Source: Bryobacterales bacterium
Lineage (GTDB): Bacteria > Acidobacteriota > Terriglobia > Bryobacterales > Bryobacteraceae
DNA length: 64,000 nucleotides
Direction: 5' to 3'
Assembly (NCBI GenBank): GCA_003164035.1
Contig: PLRS01000036.1
Coordinates: 42,835-106,834, forward strand
The notes beneath the pieces were generated by a model, which was given only the letters and a program-made list of their open reading frames with translations, did no database searches and had not been told where the DNA came from. The position numbers were made by a program, and so were the translations under genes. Below are positions 7,841 to 15,570 of the stretch, piece after piece (within the stretch, counting starts at the first letter, position 1; each line of letters starts with the position of its first letter).

Positions 7841-8992
7841 ATGAGACCCATACGGCAACTGTCGAGCTTCGCTCCTCAGGTGGAGTGCCTCTGGAGAAAT
7901 GCCGAGGCGACGGAAGGTTACACGTCGGCCGTTTCCCTGCATAGCCACACCCTGCACTCGCGCGAATCGTTGGACTTTCTGCCGCACGTGCTGGAGAAGA
8001 TTCCGCCGATCCATGCCATCGTCAAACGGGCCAGCGACCGGCGCAAGGCGCGCTGCGGGCGGGCGGTGGATTTCAACCGCGCGTTCTGGCGGCCGCCGCT
8101 GCACGCACAGGCAGCCTACGAACTGGAGGCGGCGCAGATTCGCACCGTGCTGGGCTTGCGGCCGATGGTGTCCCTCACCGACCACGACGAGCTGGAGGCG
8201 TGCGCGGAACTGAACGCGCTGGGCATCGCGGCGCCCATCTCGGTGGAATGGACGGCGCCGTTCGGGGCCGCGGTATTCCACCTCGGGGTGCACAATCTGC
8301 CGGCGGAGGCGGCGCGGGGCTGGATGGCGGAAATGGCGCGTTACACGGCTGCCCCAAACGAGGAACTGCTGGGGCGCCTGCTGGCGGAGTTCGACCGGAT
8401 GCCGGAGGTTCTGGTGGTGCTGAACCACCCCTACTGCACCGAGCAGCGGATCTCCCGCGCGCTGCAAGTCGAGGAGCTGACGCGATTCCTGGCGGCGCAC
8501 GGTAGCCGCATGCACGCGCTGGAGCTGAACGGGTTGCAGCCGGCTTCCGACAATCGGGAGGTGGTACGGTTGTCGCGCGAAACGGGGATTCCGCCGATCT
8601 CCGGCGGCGACCGGCATTGCCTGGAACCAAACGCCAATCTGAACCTCACCAACGCCGGCAGCTTCGCCGAGTTCGTCGACGAGGTCCGAGTGCAAAAACT
8701 GAGCCGGGTGCTGTTCCTGCCGCAGTATCGGGAGCCGCTGGCGGCGCGGATTATCGAATTCATTTGGCACGCGGTGAAGAACCATCCCGACCTGCCCGGC
8801 CGCGAGCGGTATATGGACCGCATTTTTTACGATCACGAAACCCGCGGCGTGCAGCCGCTCTCGGCGATTTGGCCGGCAGGGGAGCCGGGCGCGCTGAACG
8901 CCCTGATTGCGGCGATCGGGTTTCTGGCCAATCCGGGCGTGCGGGCGACACTGCGGCGGGCCATCGGCAGGCAGGAACCGACCGAGGCATAA
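7841..8992 (+). CDS. PHP-domain metal-dependent phosphoesterase-like protein
   Basis: Starting at the ATG at 7841 the protein has 383 residues. It carries PHP (polymerase and histidinol phosphatase) signatures: VSLHSHTLHSRESLDFLP near residue 30, SLTDHDELEA near 110, and VVLNHPYC near 195, which supply histidines and aspartates of the metal site. A GGDRH motif follows near 260. The substrate is unknown. The stop overlaps by proximity with the glycosyltransferase start 4 bp downstream, so the two are cotranscribed; a role in removing a phosphate from a carbohydrate precursor is possible but unproven. Upstream in-frame codons to 7664 lack coding character. Confidence 0.7.
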   Translation: MRPIRQLSSFAPQVECLWRNAEATEGYTSAVSLHSHTLHSRESLDFLPHVLEKIPPIHAIVKRASDRRKARCGRAVDFNRAFWRPPLHAQAAYELEAAQIRTVLGLRPMVSLTDHDELEACAELNALGIAAPISVEWTAPFGAAVFHLGVHNLPAEAARGWMAEMARYTAAPNEELLGRLLAEFDRMPEVLVVLNHPYCTEQRISRALQVEELTRFLAAHGSRMHALELNGLQPASDNREVVRLSRETGIPPISGGDRHCLEPNANLNLTNAGSFAEFVDEVRVQKLSRVLFLPQYREPLAARIIEFIWHAVKNHPDLPGRERYMDRIFYDHETRGVQPLSAIWPAGEPGALNALIAAIGFLANPGVRATLRRAIGRQEPTEA

Positions 8993-8996
8993 CGAC

Positions 8997-10163
8997 ATGG
9001 CGACGGCTCGCGTGGCCCTGTTGGCCGATACCTACCACGAGGTGAATGGGGCCGCGCGCACGTGCCGCGAATGGCTGGGCTACGCGCGGCGGGAGGGGCT
9101 TCCGTTTCTGTGCGTGCGCTGGAGCAGCGCGGCGGGGGCGCGCGATGAGGGGTCGGTGCGAACGGTGGACCTGGTGCGCAGCTCCTGGGCGGTACCGGTG
9201 GATTCGGACCTGCGATTCGACCCCTGGCTGGCGCGCGTCATCGAACCGATTGAAGCGGAACTGGACCGCTTCCGTCCCGACGCGATTCATGTCACCAGCC
9301 CGGGCGACCTGGGCATTGTGGGCGCGATTCTGGCGGCTCGCCGCAAGACGCCACTGGCGGCATCGTGGCACACGAATCTGCACGAGTTTGCCGGCCGGCG
9401 GCTGGGCCGCTGCCTACGCTGGCTGCCGGGCGCGGCCGGCGAACGGTTGGGTTCCACGCTGGAGAGTTTCGTGATGGACCGCGTGTGCCGGTTCTTCTCG
9501 CGCGGCGAGCTGTTGTTCGCGCCCAATCCGGAGTTACGCGGCATATTGCGGAGGCGGACAGGCAGGCCGGTGTACCCGATGCGGCGCGGGGTGGATACGA
9601 CTCTCTTCACACCGGCGCGCCGCGACCGCACGGATGGCGACGTGGTGGTGGGTTTCGTGGGCCGGCTGATGCCGGAAAAGAACGTGGCGCTGCTGACCCG
9701 CGTTGAAACAGGTTTGCGCGAAGCGGGCCTCGCCAAGGTGCGGTTTCAAATCACCGGCACGGGCAGCGAGCGGCCATGGCTGGAACGGAATCTGGACAAC
9801 GCGGTTTTCACGGGAGTGCTGAGCGGGGTGGAGTTGGCGCGCGCTTATGCCAACCTGGACATCTTCGCGTTTCCCTCCAAGACCGATACCTTCGGGAACG
9901 TGGTGCAGGAAGCGCTGGCGTCGGGCGTGCCCGCGGTAGTGACGGACGCGGGCGGCCCGCGGTTTATCGTGCGCCACGGCGAAACGGGCTTCGTGGCGGC
10001 GGACGATGAAGAGTTTTGCGCCCGCGTGGTGGAGTTGGCGAGGCGGCAAGACTTGCGCCGGGAGATGGCCGCGGCGGCGCGCCGACAGATGGAATCGCTT
10101 TCCTGGGATGGGGTATTTGCGGAAGTATATCGGGGCTATGCGAGCTGGCTGGGAATGGCTTAA
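8997..10163 (+). CDS. GT4-family glycosyltransferase
   Basis: The 388-residue product shows a GT-B fold of family 4. The N-terminal Rossmann half has VALLADTYHEVNGAARTCRE and AIHVTSPGDLGIVGAILA. The C-terminal nucleotide-sugar half has VVGFVGRLMPEKN, FQITGTGSERPWL, LDIFAFPSKTDTFGNVVQEA and SGVPAVVTDAGG; the E of FGNVVQEA belongs to the usual EX7E motif. Such enzymes transfer a sugar to lipid or polysaccharide acceptors at the inner membrane; similarity is closest to mannosyl- or glucosyltransferases acting on lipids. It follows the PHP gene after 4 bp. Confidence 0.8.
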   Translation: MATARVALLADTYHEVNGAARTCREWLGYARREGLPFLCVRWSSAAGARDEGSVRTVDLVRSSWAVPVDSDLRFDPWLARVIEPIEAELDRFRPDAIHVTSPGDLGIVGAILAARRKTPLAASWHTNLHEFAGRRLGRCLRWLPGAAGERLGSTLESFVMDRVCRFFSRGELLFAPNPELRGILRRRTGRPVYPMRRGVDTTLFTPARRDRTDGDVVVGFVGRLMPEKNVALLTRVETGLREAGLAKVRFQITGTGSERPWLERNLDNAVFTGVLSGVELARAYANLDIFAFPSKTDTFGNVVQEALASGVPAVVTDAGGPRFIVRHGETGFVAADDEEFCARVVELARRQDLRREMAAAARRQMESLSWDGVFAEVYRGYASWLGMA

Positions 10164-10194
10164 GGCCAACCAAAAAATCATCAGGCGGTTCCAG

Positions 10195-10300
10195 GGTCGC
10201 GCACGTACTTGTGCCGACGCTGGACGCAGCCTGTGCGAATGGGTGTCGACAGGAGTCTCGACACGGCACGCACGAGTGCGCGCGCCACGTTGGTTCCCAG
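10195..10300. repeat. Degenerate palindromic repeat, family B, at the TPR gene start
   Basis: Contains GTGTCGA at 10243-10249 paired with TCGACAC at 10257-10263, and the family B end GGCACGCACGAGTGC followed by GCGCGCCACGTTGG. It fills the space between the glycosyltransferase and the TPR gene and provides the only plausible start codon of the latter. Confidence 0.55.
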
Positions 10301-11358
10301 GATTTGGCACGCTTAAGTGCCTGCTGGCGCTGGCGGCGTTGGCGGCGGCAGCGGCCGAGACACCGGAGCAACTGATTGAAGCGGGACACTGGAAGAGGGC
10401 GCGGGCGTTGGTGGAGGCCGGGCCGGGGTGCGTGGAGCGGAATCCGGCGGGCTGTTTCCTTTTATCGCAGATCCGCAACGCGTTTGGCGATCGCAAGACG
10501 CCGCTTCCGCTGGCGGAAAAAGCCGTGAGCCTGGACGGGCACGTGGCGCGCTTTCACCGGCAATTGGCGGAGGCGCTGGGCGTCGAGGCGCAATCGGCAA
10601 ACCCGTTCCAGCAGCTCTTTCTGGCGCGGCGTTTCAAAAAGGAGATTCAGCTCGCGCTGGGGCTGGACGGGCGCGACCTGCAGGCGCAAGAAGACCTGAT
10701 GGAGTTCTATCTGCTGGCACCGGGGATCGCGGGCGGCGACCGCGGCAGGGCCGAGGAGGTCGCCCGGGGCATCGCGCGCATCGACGCCTCGCGCGGATTT
10801 CTGGCCGAGGCCCGGCTGGCGGAATTGGACAAGCGCGCCGACCGTGAGGCGGCGATGCTGCGCCAGGCCGTGGACGCGGACAGGTCCAGCTACCGGGCAC
10901 GGATCGCGCTGGCCCGGTTCTCGCTCGGAGCCGGTCACGAAGACGCCGACGAGGCCGCGCGGCAGGCTGGCGAGGCGGCCCGCATCGATCCCGGCCGGGT
11001 GGACGGGTACGCGGTTCTGGCCGAAGCGGACGCCATGCGGGCGGACGGGAGCGCGCTGGACGCTCTGATGGCGCGCGCAACCGAAAACGTGCCCGACGAC
11101 CTGGCGCCGTATTGCCGGGCCGCAGCCAAGCTGCTGGCGGCGCGCAAGGATTTGGCGCGCGCCCGCCGCTATCTGGAAAAATATCTGAGCCAGGAGCCGG
11201 AGGGAAATCAACCTACGCTGGGGGAAGCCCATTGGAAGTTAGGCGACGTGCTGGAGAAACTGGGCGAGTTGCCGGGCGCGCGGACCGAGTGGCGCGAAGC
11301 CGTGCGGCTCGACCCGGAATCCGACGCTCGCGGCGAGCTGAAGCGGGCGGGGAACTGA
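10276..11358 (+). CDS. Secreted or anchored TPR-repeat protein
   Basis: The visible signal peptide is LKCLLALAALAAAAAET, but no ATG precedes it; the first plausible start is a GTG at 10276 that lies inside a palindromic repeat (360 residues from there). The mature part consists of helical pairs with TPR spacing: PLAEKAVSLDGHVARFHRQL, DADEAARQAGEAARIDPG, and at the C-terminus AHWKLGDVLEKLGELPGART followed by EWREAVRLDPES. TPR proteins act as scaffolds. Position after the PHP and glycosyltransferase genes suggests the same operon. The N-terminus may have been reshaped by the repeat. Confidence 0.6.
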   Translation: MRAPRWFPGFGTLKCLLALAALAAAAAETPEQLIEAGHWKRARALVEAGPGCVERNPAGCFLLSQIRNAFGDRKTPLPLAEKAVSLDGHVARFHRQLAEALGVEAQSANPFQQLFLARRFKKEIQLALGLDGRDLQAQEDLMEFYLLAPGIAGGDRGRAEEVARGIARIDASRGFLAEARLAELDKRADREAAMLRQAVDADRSSYRARIALARFSLGAGHEDADEAARQAGEAARIDPGRVDGYAVLAEADAMRADGSALDALMARATENVPDDLAPYCRAAAKLLAARKDLARARRYLEKYLSQEPEGNQPTLGEAHWKLGDVLEKLGELPGARTEWREAVRLDPESDARGELKRAGN

Positions 11359-11432
11359 GATCGCCGGCTGCTAGCGGAGTGTCCACGAAATAGGTGGGCA
11401 GGTGCGCAAAGGGAAGAGCCGGCCGCTCCTGG

Positions 11433-12365
11433 CTACTTCCGGCACAGGGCCGTCAGGAACCGTCCGTCCGAGGATGGGTATTCCCGCACGATTTCGAGGC
11501 CGCCCTGTTCCGACAGCAGCCAACGAAACGCTTCGGCCGTATAGGCGTATTGGAAATTCAACCCGATGCGTTCGCCGCGTTCGAGCGAAATCTCCTGGCT
11601 GGCGACGGTCGCCGACAGGTCCCGGCTGGCGCGGAAATGACGCGTGACCAGGTGCAGCCCGGCGTGGCGGGAATCGTTCTTCAAATTGAACCGGATTTCG
11701 CCGTCGGGCTCGCTGATACCGACTCCCGCCAGCAGGGCGAAGATGAACCGCCGCACGGCCGGATTGTCGCGCCGCGCCAGGGTCAATTCCGGATGAAACA
11801 CCTCGCCGTCCACCAGCAGGCGGTCTCCCGGCTTCAGACACTGCGCCACCGAACGAATCTGCGCCAGCGGGTCGAACGACCCCATGGTATTGCCCGAGAA
11901 CACGAACAGGCGAGGCGGGTCGGCGGCGTCGGCCGCATACACCAGGTGCATGGGGCTCGAAATGTCGGCTTTGATGCCGACCGTTTCGATGTCTTCGTCT
12001 TCGGCCCCGGCCGAGGCCATCTCCAGCATGCTCTGGCTGGCATCCACCGGATAGTAGAAACATTCCGCGCCGGTCTTCTTCAGCGCATCCATCAGCAGCC
12101 GGTCGCGCGCCCCGTCGCCGGCGCCGAAGCTGATCACCGGAAGCCTGGCAGGGAAAATCTCGGCCAGCAGAGGAGCCTCCGCCGCAATCTGGGTCCAGGT
12201 CTGCCACAGGCCGCCGTGCAGGTCGGTGTCGGAAGCCAGCGTTACCCATTCGGCGGCCGACCGCGGGAACCAGAAGAAGAACTTCTCCGGCAGATCGCGC
12301 GCCTCCATCGCCTCGGTAAACTCCTGGGTGATGTCGGCTTCCGTCAATACCACTTCGACTCTCAT
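11433..12365 (-). CDS. EgtD-family SAM-dependent methyltransferase
   Basis: A 310-residue protein of the Methyltransf_33 type, the family of histidine N-alpha-methyltransferase EgtD. The SAM loop reads PVISFGAGDGARDRLLMDAL at about residue 77, followed by CFYYPVDASQSMLEM and LFVFSGNTMGSFDP, the last being a hallmark of the family. The C-terminal part (RIGLNFQYAYTAEAFRWLL) matches the substrate-binding half. True EgtD makes hercynine for ergothioneine, but no EgtB or other pathway gene is present, so the substrate is open. It begins directly after the fabI stop codon without spacing and is therefore translated with it. Confidence 0.7.
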   Translation of the reverse strand: MRVEVVLTEADITQEFTEAMEARDLPEKFFFWFPRSAAEWVTLASDTDLHGGLWQTWTQIAAEAPLLAEIFPARLPVISFGAGDGARDRLLMDALKKTGAECFYYPVDASQSMLEMASAGAEDEDIETVGIKADISSPMHLVYAADAADPPRLFVFSGNTMGSFDPLAQIRSVAQCLKPGDRLLVDGEVFHPELTLARRDNPAVRRFIFALLAGVGISEPDGEIRFNLKNDSRHAGLHLVTRHFRASRDLSATVASQEISLERGERIGLNFQYAYTAEAFRWLLSEQGGLEIVREYPSSDGRFLTALCRK

Positions 12366-13133
12366 TTAGAACCCCATTACATGCATACCGGAATCCACGA
12401 AAATCACGTTGCCGGTTACGCCGCGGGCCAGATCGCTGGCCAGGAAGACCGCCGTATCGGCCACCTCCGCGGGGTCCGTGTTGCGCCGCAGGGGGGTTCT
12501 GTCGCCGGCTTCCAGAATGCTCGAAAAGCCCTTGATGGCGCGGGCCGAAGCCGTTTTCACCGGACCGGCCGAAATGGCATTCACGCGAATCCCGCGCTCC
12601 CCCAGTTCGCTGGCCAGGTACCGCACCGAAGCTTCCAGCGCCGCTTTGGCCACGCCCATCACGTTATAGTTCGGCACCACGCGCGTGGACCCCAGGTAGG
12701 TCAAAGTGCTGATCGATCCACCCGCGGTCATCACCGGCACCGCCGCCCGCGCCACGCCCACCAGCGAATACGCGCTCACGTTCTGCGCCAGCAGGAAACC
12801 TTCCCGGCTGGTTTCGGTGAAAGGCCGCTCCAGGTCCTCGCGGTTGGCGAACGCCAGGCTGTGAACTACGGCGTGAAGCGGGCGGCCCAGCGCCAACAGC
12901 GAAGCCGCCAGCGCCGCCATTTCCTCGTCTTTGGTGACGTCGCAGGGGATCAGGGCGGCGATGTCGAAATCCTGGGAAAGCTCGGAGATCGCCACCTTCT
13001 GCCGCTCCCCCAAATAAGTGAGCACCAGCGACGCGCCCTCCCGCGAAAACGCCTGGGCAATGGAGTAGGCCAGGCTCCAACGGTTGGCGATGCCGAGAAT
13101 GAGGGCCAGTTTGCCCTCCAGTAGCTTGGACAT
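12366..13133 (-). CDS. fabI: Enoyl-[acyl-carrier-protein] reductase (NADH) FabI
   Basis: FabI reduces the enoyl-ACP double bond in the last step of fatty acid elongation. The 255-residue product has the modified nucleotide loop of the family (LILGIANRWSLAYSIA), the VVHSLAF strand, and the catalytic motif with Tyr and Lys six residues apart (NYNVMGVAKAAL). The C-terminus has VNAISAGPVKTASARAI, then RNTDPAEVADTAVFLASDL, and ends VFVDSGMHVMG. Start ATG at 13133; a GTG two codons upstream (13139) is an alternative. The EgtD-like gene follows immediately. Confidence 0.93.
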   Translation of the reverse strand: MSKLLEGKLALILGIANRWSLAYSIAQAFSREGASLVLTYLGERQKVAISELSQDFDIAALIPCDVTKDEEMAALAASLLALGRPLHAVVHSLAFANREDLERPFTETSREGFLLAQNVSAYSLVGVARAAVPVMTAGGSISTLTYLGSTRVVPNYNVMGVAKAALEASVRYLASELGERGIRVNAISAGPVKTASARAIKGFSSILEAGDRTPLRRNTDPAEVADTAVFLASDLARGVTGNVIFVDSGMHVMGF

Positions 13134-13221
13134 GGACACTTTAGTGTAACCGAACGCTTGCGTTCAGGCTTCGCGGTGGCGCGAATCGCGAAGGTGGCGG
13201 GCTAAGCGCGGCCAGGTTGCC

Positions 13222-13539
13222 TCACTCTCTGCCTCTCAGGATCGCGGCCATGACACGCGGGCTGCGGCGTCCGTGCATCACTGCGACAACCCACAGAGGT
13301 TTCTCCTCCGGCGCATACGCAATCAGGTAATCGCGCGCGCGAGTGAATCGCAGCGGCCGGGAGGTGAGGTCCGGCCGCCGATGGCCCTCGTGGGGAAACC
13401 GCACCAGCGCACGGATAGCTTCACGCAACTCTTCACGGACGCGGCGAGCGGCGGCCGGATTGTCCGCCACAATGTATTCCCAGATCTCCCGGATGTCCCG
13501 GGCGGCTAACGGATGAAGACCAAAGCCCCGTTCGCTCAT
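13222..13539 (-). CDS. parE: ParE/RelE-family toxin
   Basis: This 105-residue protein shows the ParE fold pattern: HPLAARDIREIWEYIVADNP near the N-terminus, helical AAARRVREELREAIRAL, then FPHEGHRRPDLTSRPLRF and the strand DYLIAYAPEEKPLWVVAVMHG. ParE toxins inhibit DNA gyrase, while RelE relatives cut mRNA at the ribosome; sequence alone does not separate them firmly. Its start overlaps the antitoxin stop by 4 bp, the classic translational coupling of these modules. Confidence 0.85.
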   Translation of the reverse strand: MSERGFGLHPLAARDIREIWEYIVADNPAAARRVREELREAIRALVRFPHEGHRRPDLTSRPLRFTRARDYLIAYAPEEKPLWVVAVMHGRRSPRVMAAILRGRE

Positions 13540-13787
13540 CCAAGCGAGCGCTGCCGGAGCAGTTCTTCTTCGCCCAGGCTATCAAAAAACGCTTCCCCGT
13601 CAATCGGCTTTACCTTGTCACTCTTAAGATCGTCGTAGCGGCTATCGAGCATCCCACGTATTTGCGCCAATTCGTCAAAATAGCCAGCCATGGCATCCTC
13701 GACCAACTCATCCGCAAGGCGTCCGGTTTCGGCCACCCACTGGTCTAACTTCGCCCTGAGGTCGGGATTGTTGAGATGTACTTCCAT
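13536..13787 (-). CDS. Antitoxin of the ParE-like module
   Basis: An 83-residue protein directly upstream of and overlapping the toxin gene by 4 bp. It begins MEVHLNNPDLRAKLDQWVAE, the short strand and first helix of a ribbon-helix-helix or similar dimer, and continues with LADELVEDAMAGYFDEL. The C-terminal half is polar and probably wraps around the toxin (KPIDGEAFFDSLGEEELL). By analogy it should neutralise the toxin and repress its own promoter in the gap 13788-13840. Confidence 0.75.
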   Translation of the reverse strand: MEVHLNNPDLRAKLDQWVAETGRLADELVEDAMAGYFDELAQIRGMLDSRYDDLKSDKVKPIDGEAFFDSLGEEELLRQRSLG

Positions 13788-13840
13788 GTCCTTAGCCTAG
13801 AAGGCGGGAGTGGCGGGTGTCAATCGGCGCTCGCTTCGCC

Positions 13841-14683
13841 CTACGTCCCCAGCACTTCGAAGCTCACGCCGTCCACCCAGACCCGCCCGCGGCCTACCGA
13901 CATCACACCTATATTAATGAAGCGGGCGTCGGGCGCCACCGGGCCGGTGATCTCGACGTGGGTCCATTGGCTCGAGCGGATGGGGCGGTCGTCCATATTG
14001 TCGAAAAAGCCCTGCTGGCGGTTCTCGCGGTCCACGCTCAGCCACATCTGGGCGCGATCCTCGGGGTCGGCCGATTCCAGCCGGAGCCAAGCGCCCAGAC
14101 GAACCGTTTTTCCACGATAGGCCGCCGCGCTGAAGCTCTGCGACAGAGTGCTGAACGGCCGGGGAGCGTTGGACGGCACCAGCACCACCGCGCACCCCAC
14201 CGAATCCCGGCAGCCGGCGCGGCTGAGCGCGGCCAGATAATCGGCGTCGCGCGGCAGCGCCGGAACGAACCAGCCGGGTGGCACCTTGCCGGGCTGGCCT
14301 TCAGCGAAATTGAGATTGCGCGGGCCGGAAATGGCGTCCTCCGGCTCGGCGATCTGACGGCGCGCTTCGGCCGCCTCTTCGGTCTGGTCGGAATAATCCC
14401 GCAGCAGGCGGCGATACTGCGCTTCCGCCTGCGCGCGCAGCCCGAGTTTCTCCAGGCAATGCGCCAGCCCCAATACGGCGCGAGCCGCCATCTCGCGCGA
14501 AACGCCGGTCTCGGCGGCAAGCGCCCGGTATTCCTCGCCGGCGCCCTTCAGATCGCCGACTACGGCCTCGCGGTACCGCGCCGCCTCCATCCGGCGTTCC
14601 GGTTGCCCGTCCGGCGCAAGCTGAGCCGCGAACGCAACCGCCAACAAAGCGGCGGCAATCACTCCGGCTGTGGGGCAGACCAT
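13841..14683 (-). CDS. Secreted TPR/beta-sandwich protein whose start comes from a repeat
   Basis: The ATG at 14683 gives 280 residues with signal peptide VIAAALLAVAFAAQLA. A helical stretch follows (YRALAAETGVSREMAARAVL, HCLEKLGLRAQAEAQYRRLL), similar to TPR units. The last 130 residues form a carbohydrate-binding-like beta sandwich (FSAAAYRGKTVRLGAWLRL, SSQWTHVEITGPVAPDA, GRVWVDGVSFEVLG) that I know from acidobacterial regulators and secreted enzymes. No catalytic motif is seen. The first four residues (MVCP) are encoded by the family A palindrome at 14673-14702, so the start may be recent or the true start lost. Confidence 0.6.
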   Translation of the reverse strand: MVCPTAGVIAAALLAVAFAAQLAPDGQPERRMEAARYREAVVGDLKGAGEEYRALAAETGVSREMAARAVLGLAHCLEKLGLRAQAEAQYRRLLRDYSDQTEEAAEARRQIAEPEDAISGPRNLNFAEGQPGKVPPGWFVPALPRDADYLAALSRAGCRDSVGCAVVLVPSNAPRPFSTLSQSFSAAAYRGKTVRLGAWLRLESADPEDRAQMWLSVDRENRQQGFFDNMDDRPIRSSQWTHVEITGPVAPDARFINIGVMSVGRGRVWVDGVSFEVLGT

Positions 14684-14702
14684 CGTTCTTCGTGGTCTGC
14701 CC
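14673..14702. repeat. Palindromic repeat, family A
   Basis: GGGCAGACCA (14673-14682) and its exact complement TGGTCTGCCC (14693-14702) flank a 10-nt loop. The minus-strand ATG of the gene at 13841-14683 lies inside it. Confidence 0.85.
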
Positions 14703-14778
14703 TGATCTGTGTTCTCGAGCGCCGCCTCTGACGAGGCTTGGGACCGCTCCCTTAGAAGCTGTGAAAAAATCACAAGTC

Positions 14779-14850
14779 GCAGGCGGAACCGCCTGCGCCA
14801 CCAAAGCAACTGCATCGTTTTCAATGGTGGGGCAGGCGGTTCCGCCTGCC
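14779..14850. repeat. Inverted repeat built on GGCGGAACCGCC
   Basis: GCAGGCGGAACCGCCTGCG (from 14779) and GGCAGGCGGTTCCGCCTGCC (to 14850) are each palindromic and also complementary to one another across about 25 bp. The same core occurs near 47110 and 47343. It lies between the secreted protein gene and the response regulator gene. Confidence 0.7.
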
Positions 14851-14885
14851 CAGCGCATACGGTCGCGGCTCTGGCTTCAACCTTC

Positions 14886-15563
14886 CTACCCATCGAACCT
14901 ATACCCCAACCCGCGCAAATTCCGCAGGTAAATCGGATTGGCCGGATCGGGCTCGATCTTCCGCCGCAGGTTGGCGATATGGTTATCCACGATCCTGTCG
15001 CTGGCATACGTATCCGGGCCCCAGGCTCCGGCCAGCAGGCGGTCGCGGCTCATCACCCGGCCGCGCGCGCGCACGAACAGCGCCAACAGTTTGAACTCGA
15101 TGGGGGTGAGATCCAAAGCCTGGCCGTTGCGCCGCAGCTCGCCGCGTTCGAAGTCCACCTCCACTTCGCCGAAGCGGTAGGTTTCGACGGCCGGCTCCGC
15201 GGAAGCGCGCCGCAACAGGGCCTTGATGCGAGCCCGCAGCTCGCGCGTGCCGAAGGGCTTGGTGACGTAATCGTCGGCGCCCAGTTCGAAGCCCAATACT
15301 TTTTCGGCTTCCTGGGTCCTGGCGGTCAGCATCAGGATGGGGGTGCGCAAGCCGGCGCGGCGCAGCTCGCGGCAGACCTCGAAACCGTCCTTGCCGGGCA
15401 GCATGACGTCCAGCAGGATCAGGTCGAAAGCCGTCTGGCGGGCGAGGCGGGCGGCCTCGGCGCCATCGCCCAGCACCTCCACCTCATAGCCCTCCATCTT
15501 GAGGTCGTCCTCCAGCCCCAGGGCAATTCCCGGTTCGTCCTCCACCACCAGAATGCGCGTCAT
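14886..15563 (-). CDS. OmpR/PhoB-family response regulator
   Basis: The 225-residue product has a receiver domain with acidic pocket (VVEDE), phosphoacceptor D52 (LLDVMLPGKDG), T80 and K102 (DDYVTKPF). A winged-helix DNA-binding domain follows (residues 130-225: LDLTPIEFKLLALFVRARGR, NHIANLRRKIEPDP, LRGLGYRFDG). It lies 7 bp downstream of a sensor kinase gene, so the two form one two-component system. The signal and regulon are not evident. Confidence 0.9.
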   Translation of the reverse strand: MTRILVVEDEPGIALGLEDDLKMEGYEVEVLGDGAEAARLARQTAFDLILLDVMLPGKDGFEVCRELRRAGLRTPILMLTARTQEAEKVLGFELGADDYVTKPFGTRELRARIKALLRRASAEPAVETYRFGEVEVDFERGELRRNGQALDLTPIEFKLLALFVRARGRVMSRDRLLAGAWGPDTYASDRIVDNHIANLRRKIEPDPANPIYLRNLRGLGYRFDG

Positions 15564-15570
15564 ATTCTTC

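Noticed and set aside
11374..11400. Possible insertion sequence end shared with 61217-61240
   Set aside because: AGTGTCC(A/G)CGAAA(A)TAGG is similar at both sites, but no transposase, target duplication or second end is visible, so it is left unassigned.
11394..13124. 576-codon plus-strand open frame
   Set aside because: It lies antisense to the EgtD-like gene and fabI; the translated protein is rich in Arg, His and Gln with no family pattern, as expected for a GC-rich shadow frame.
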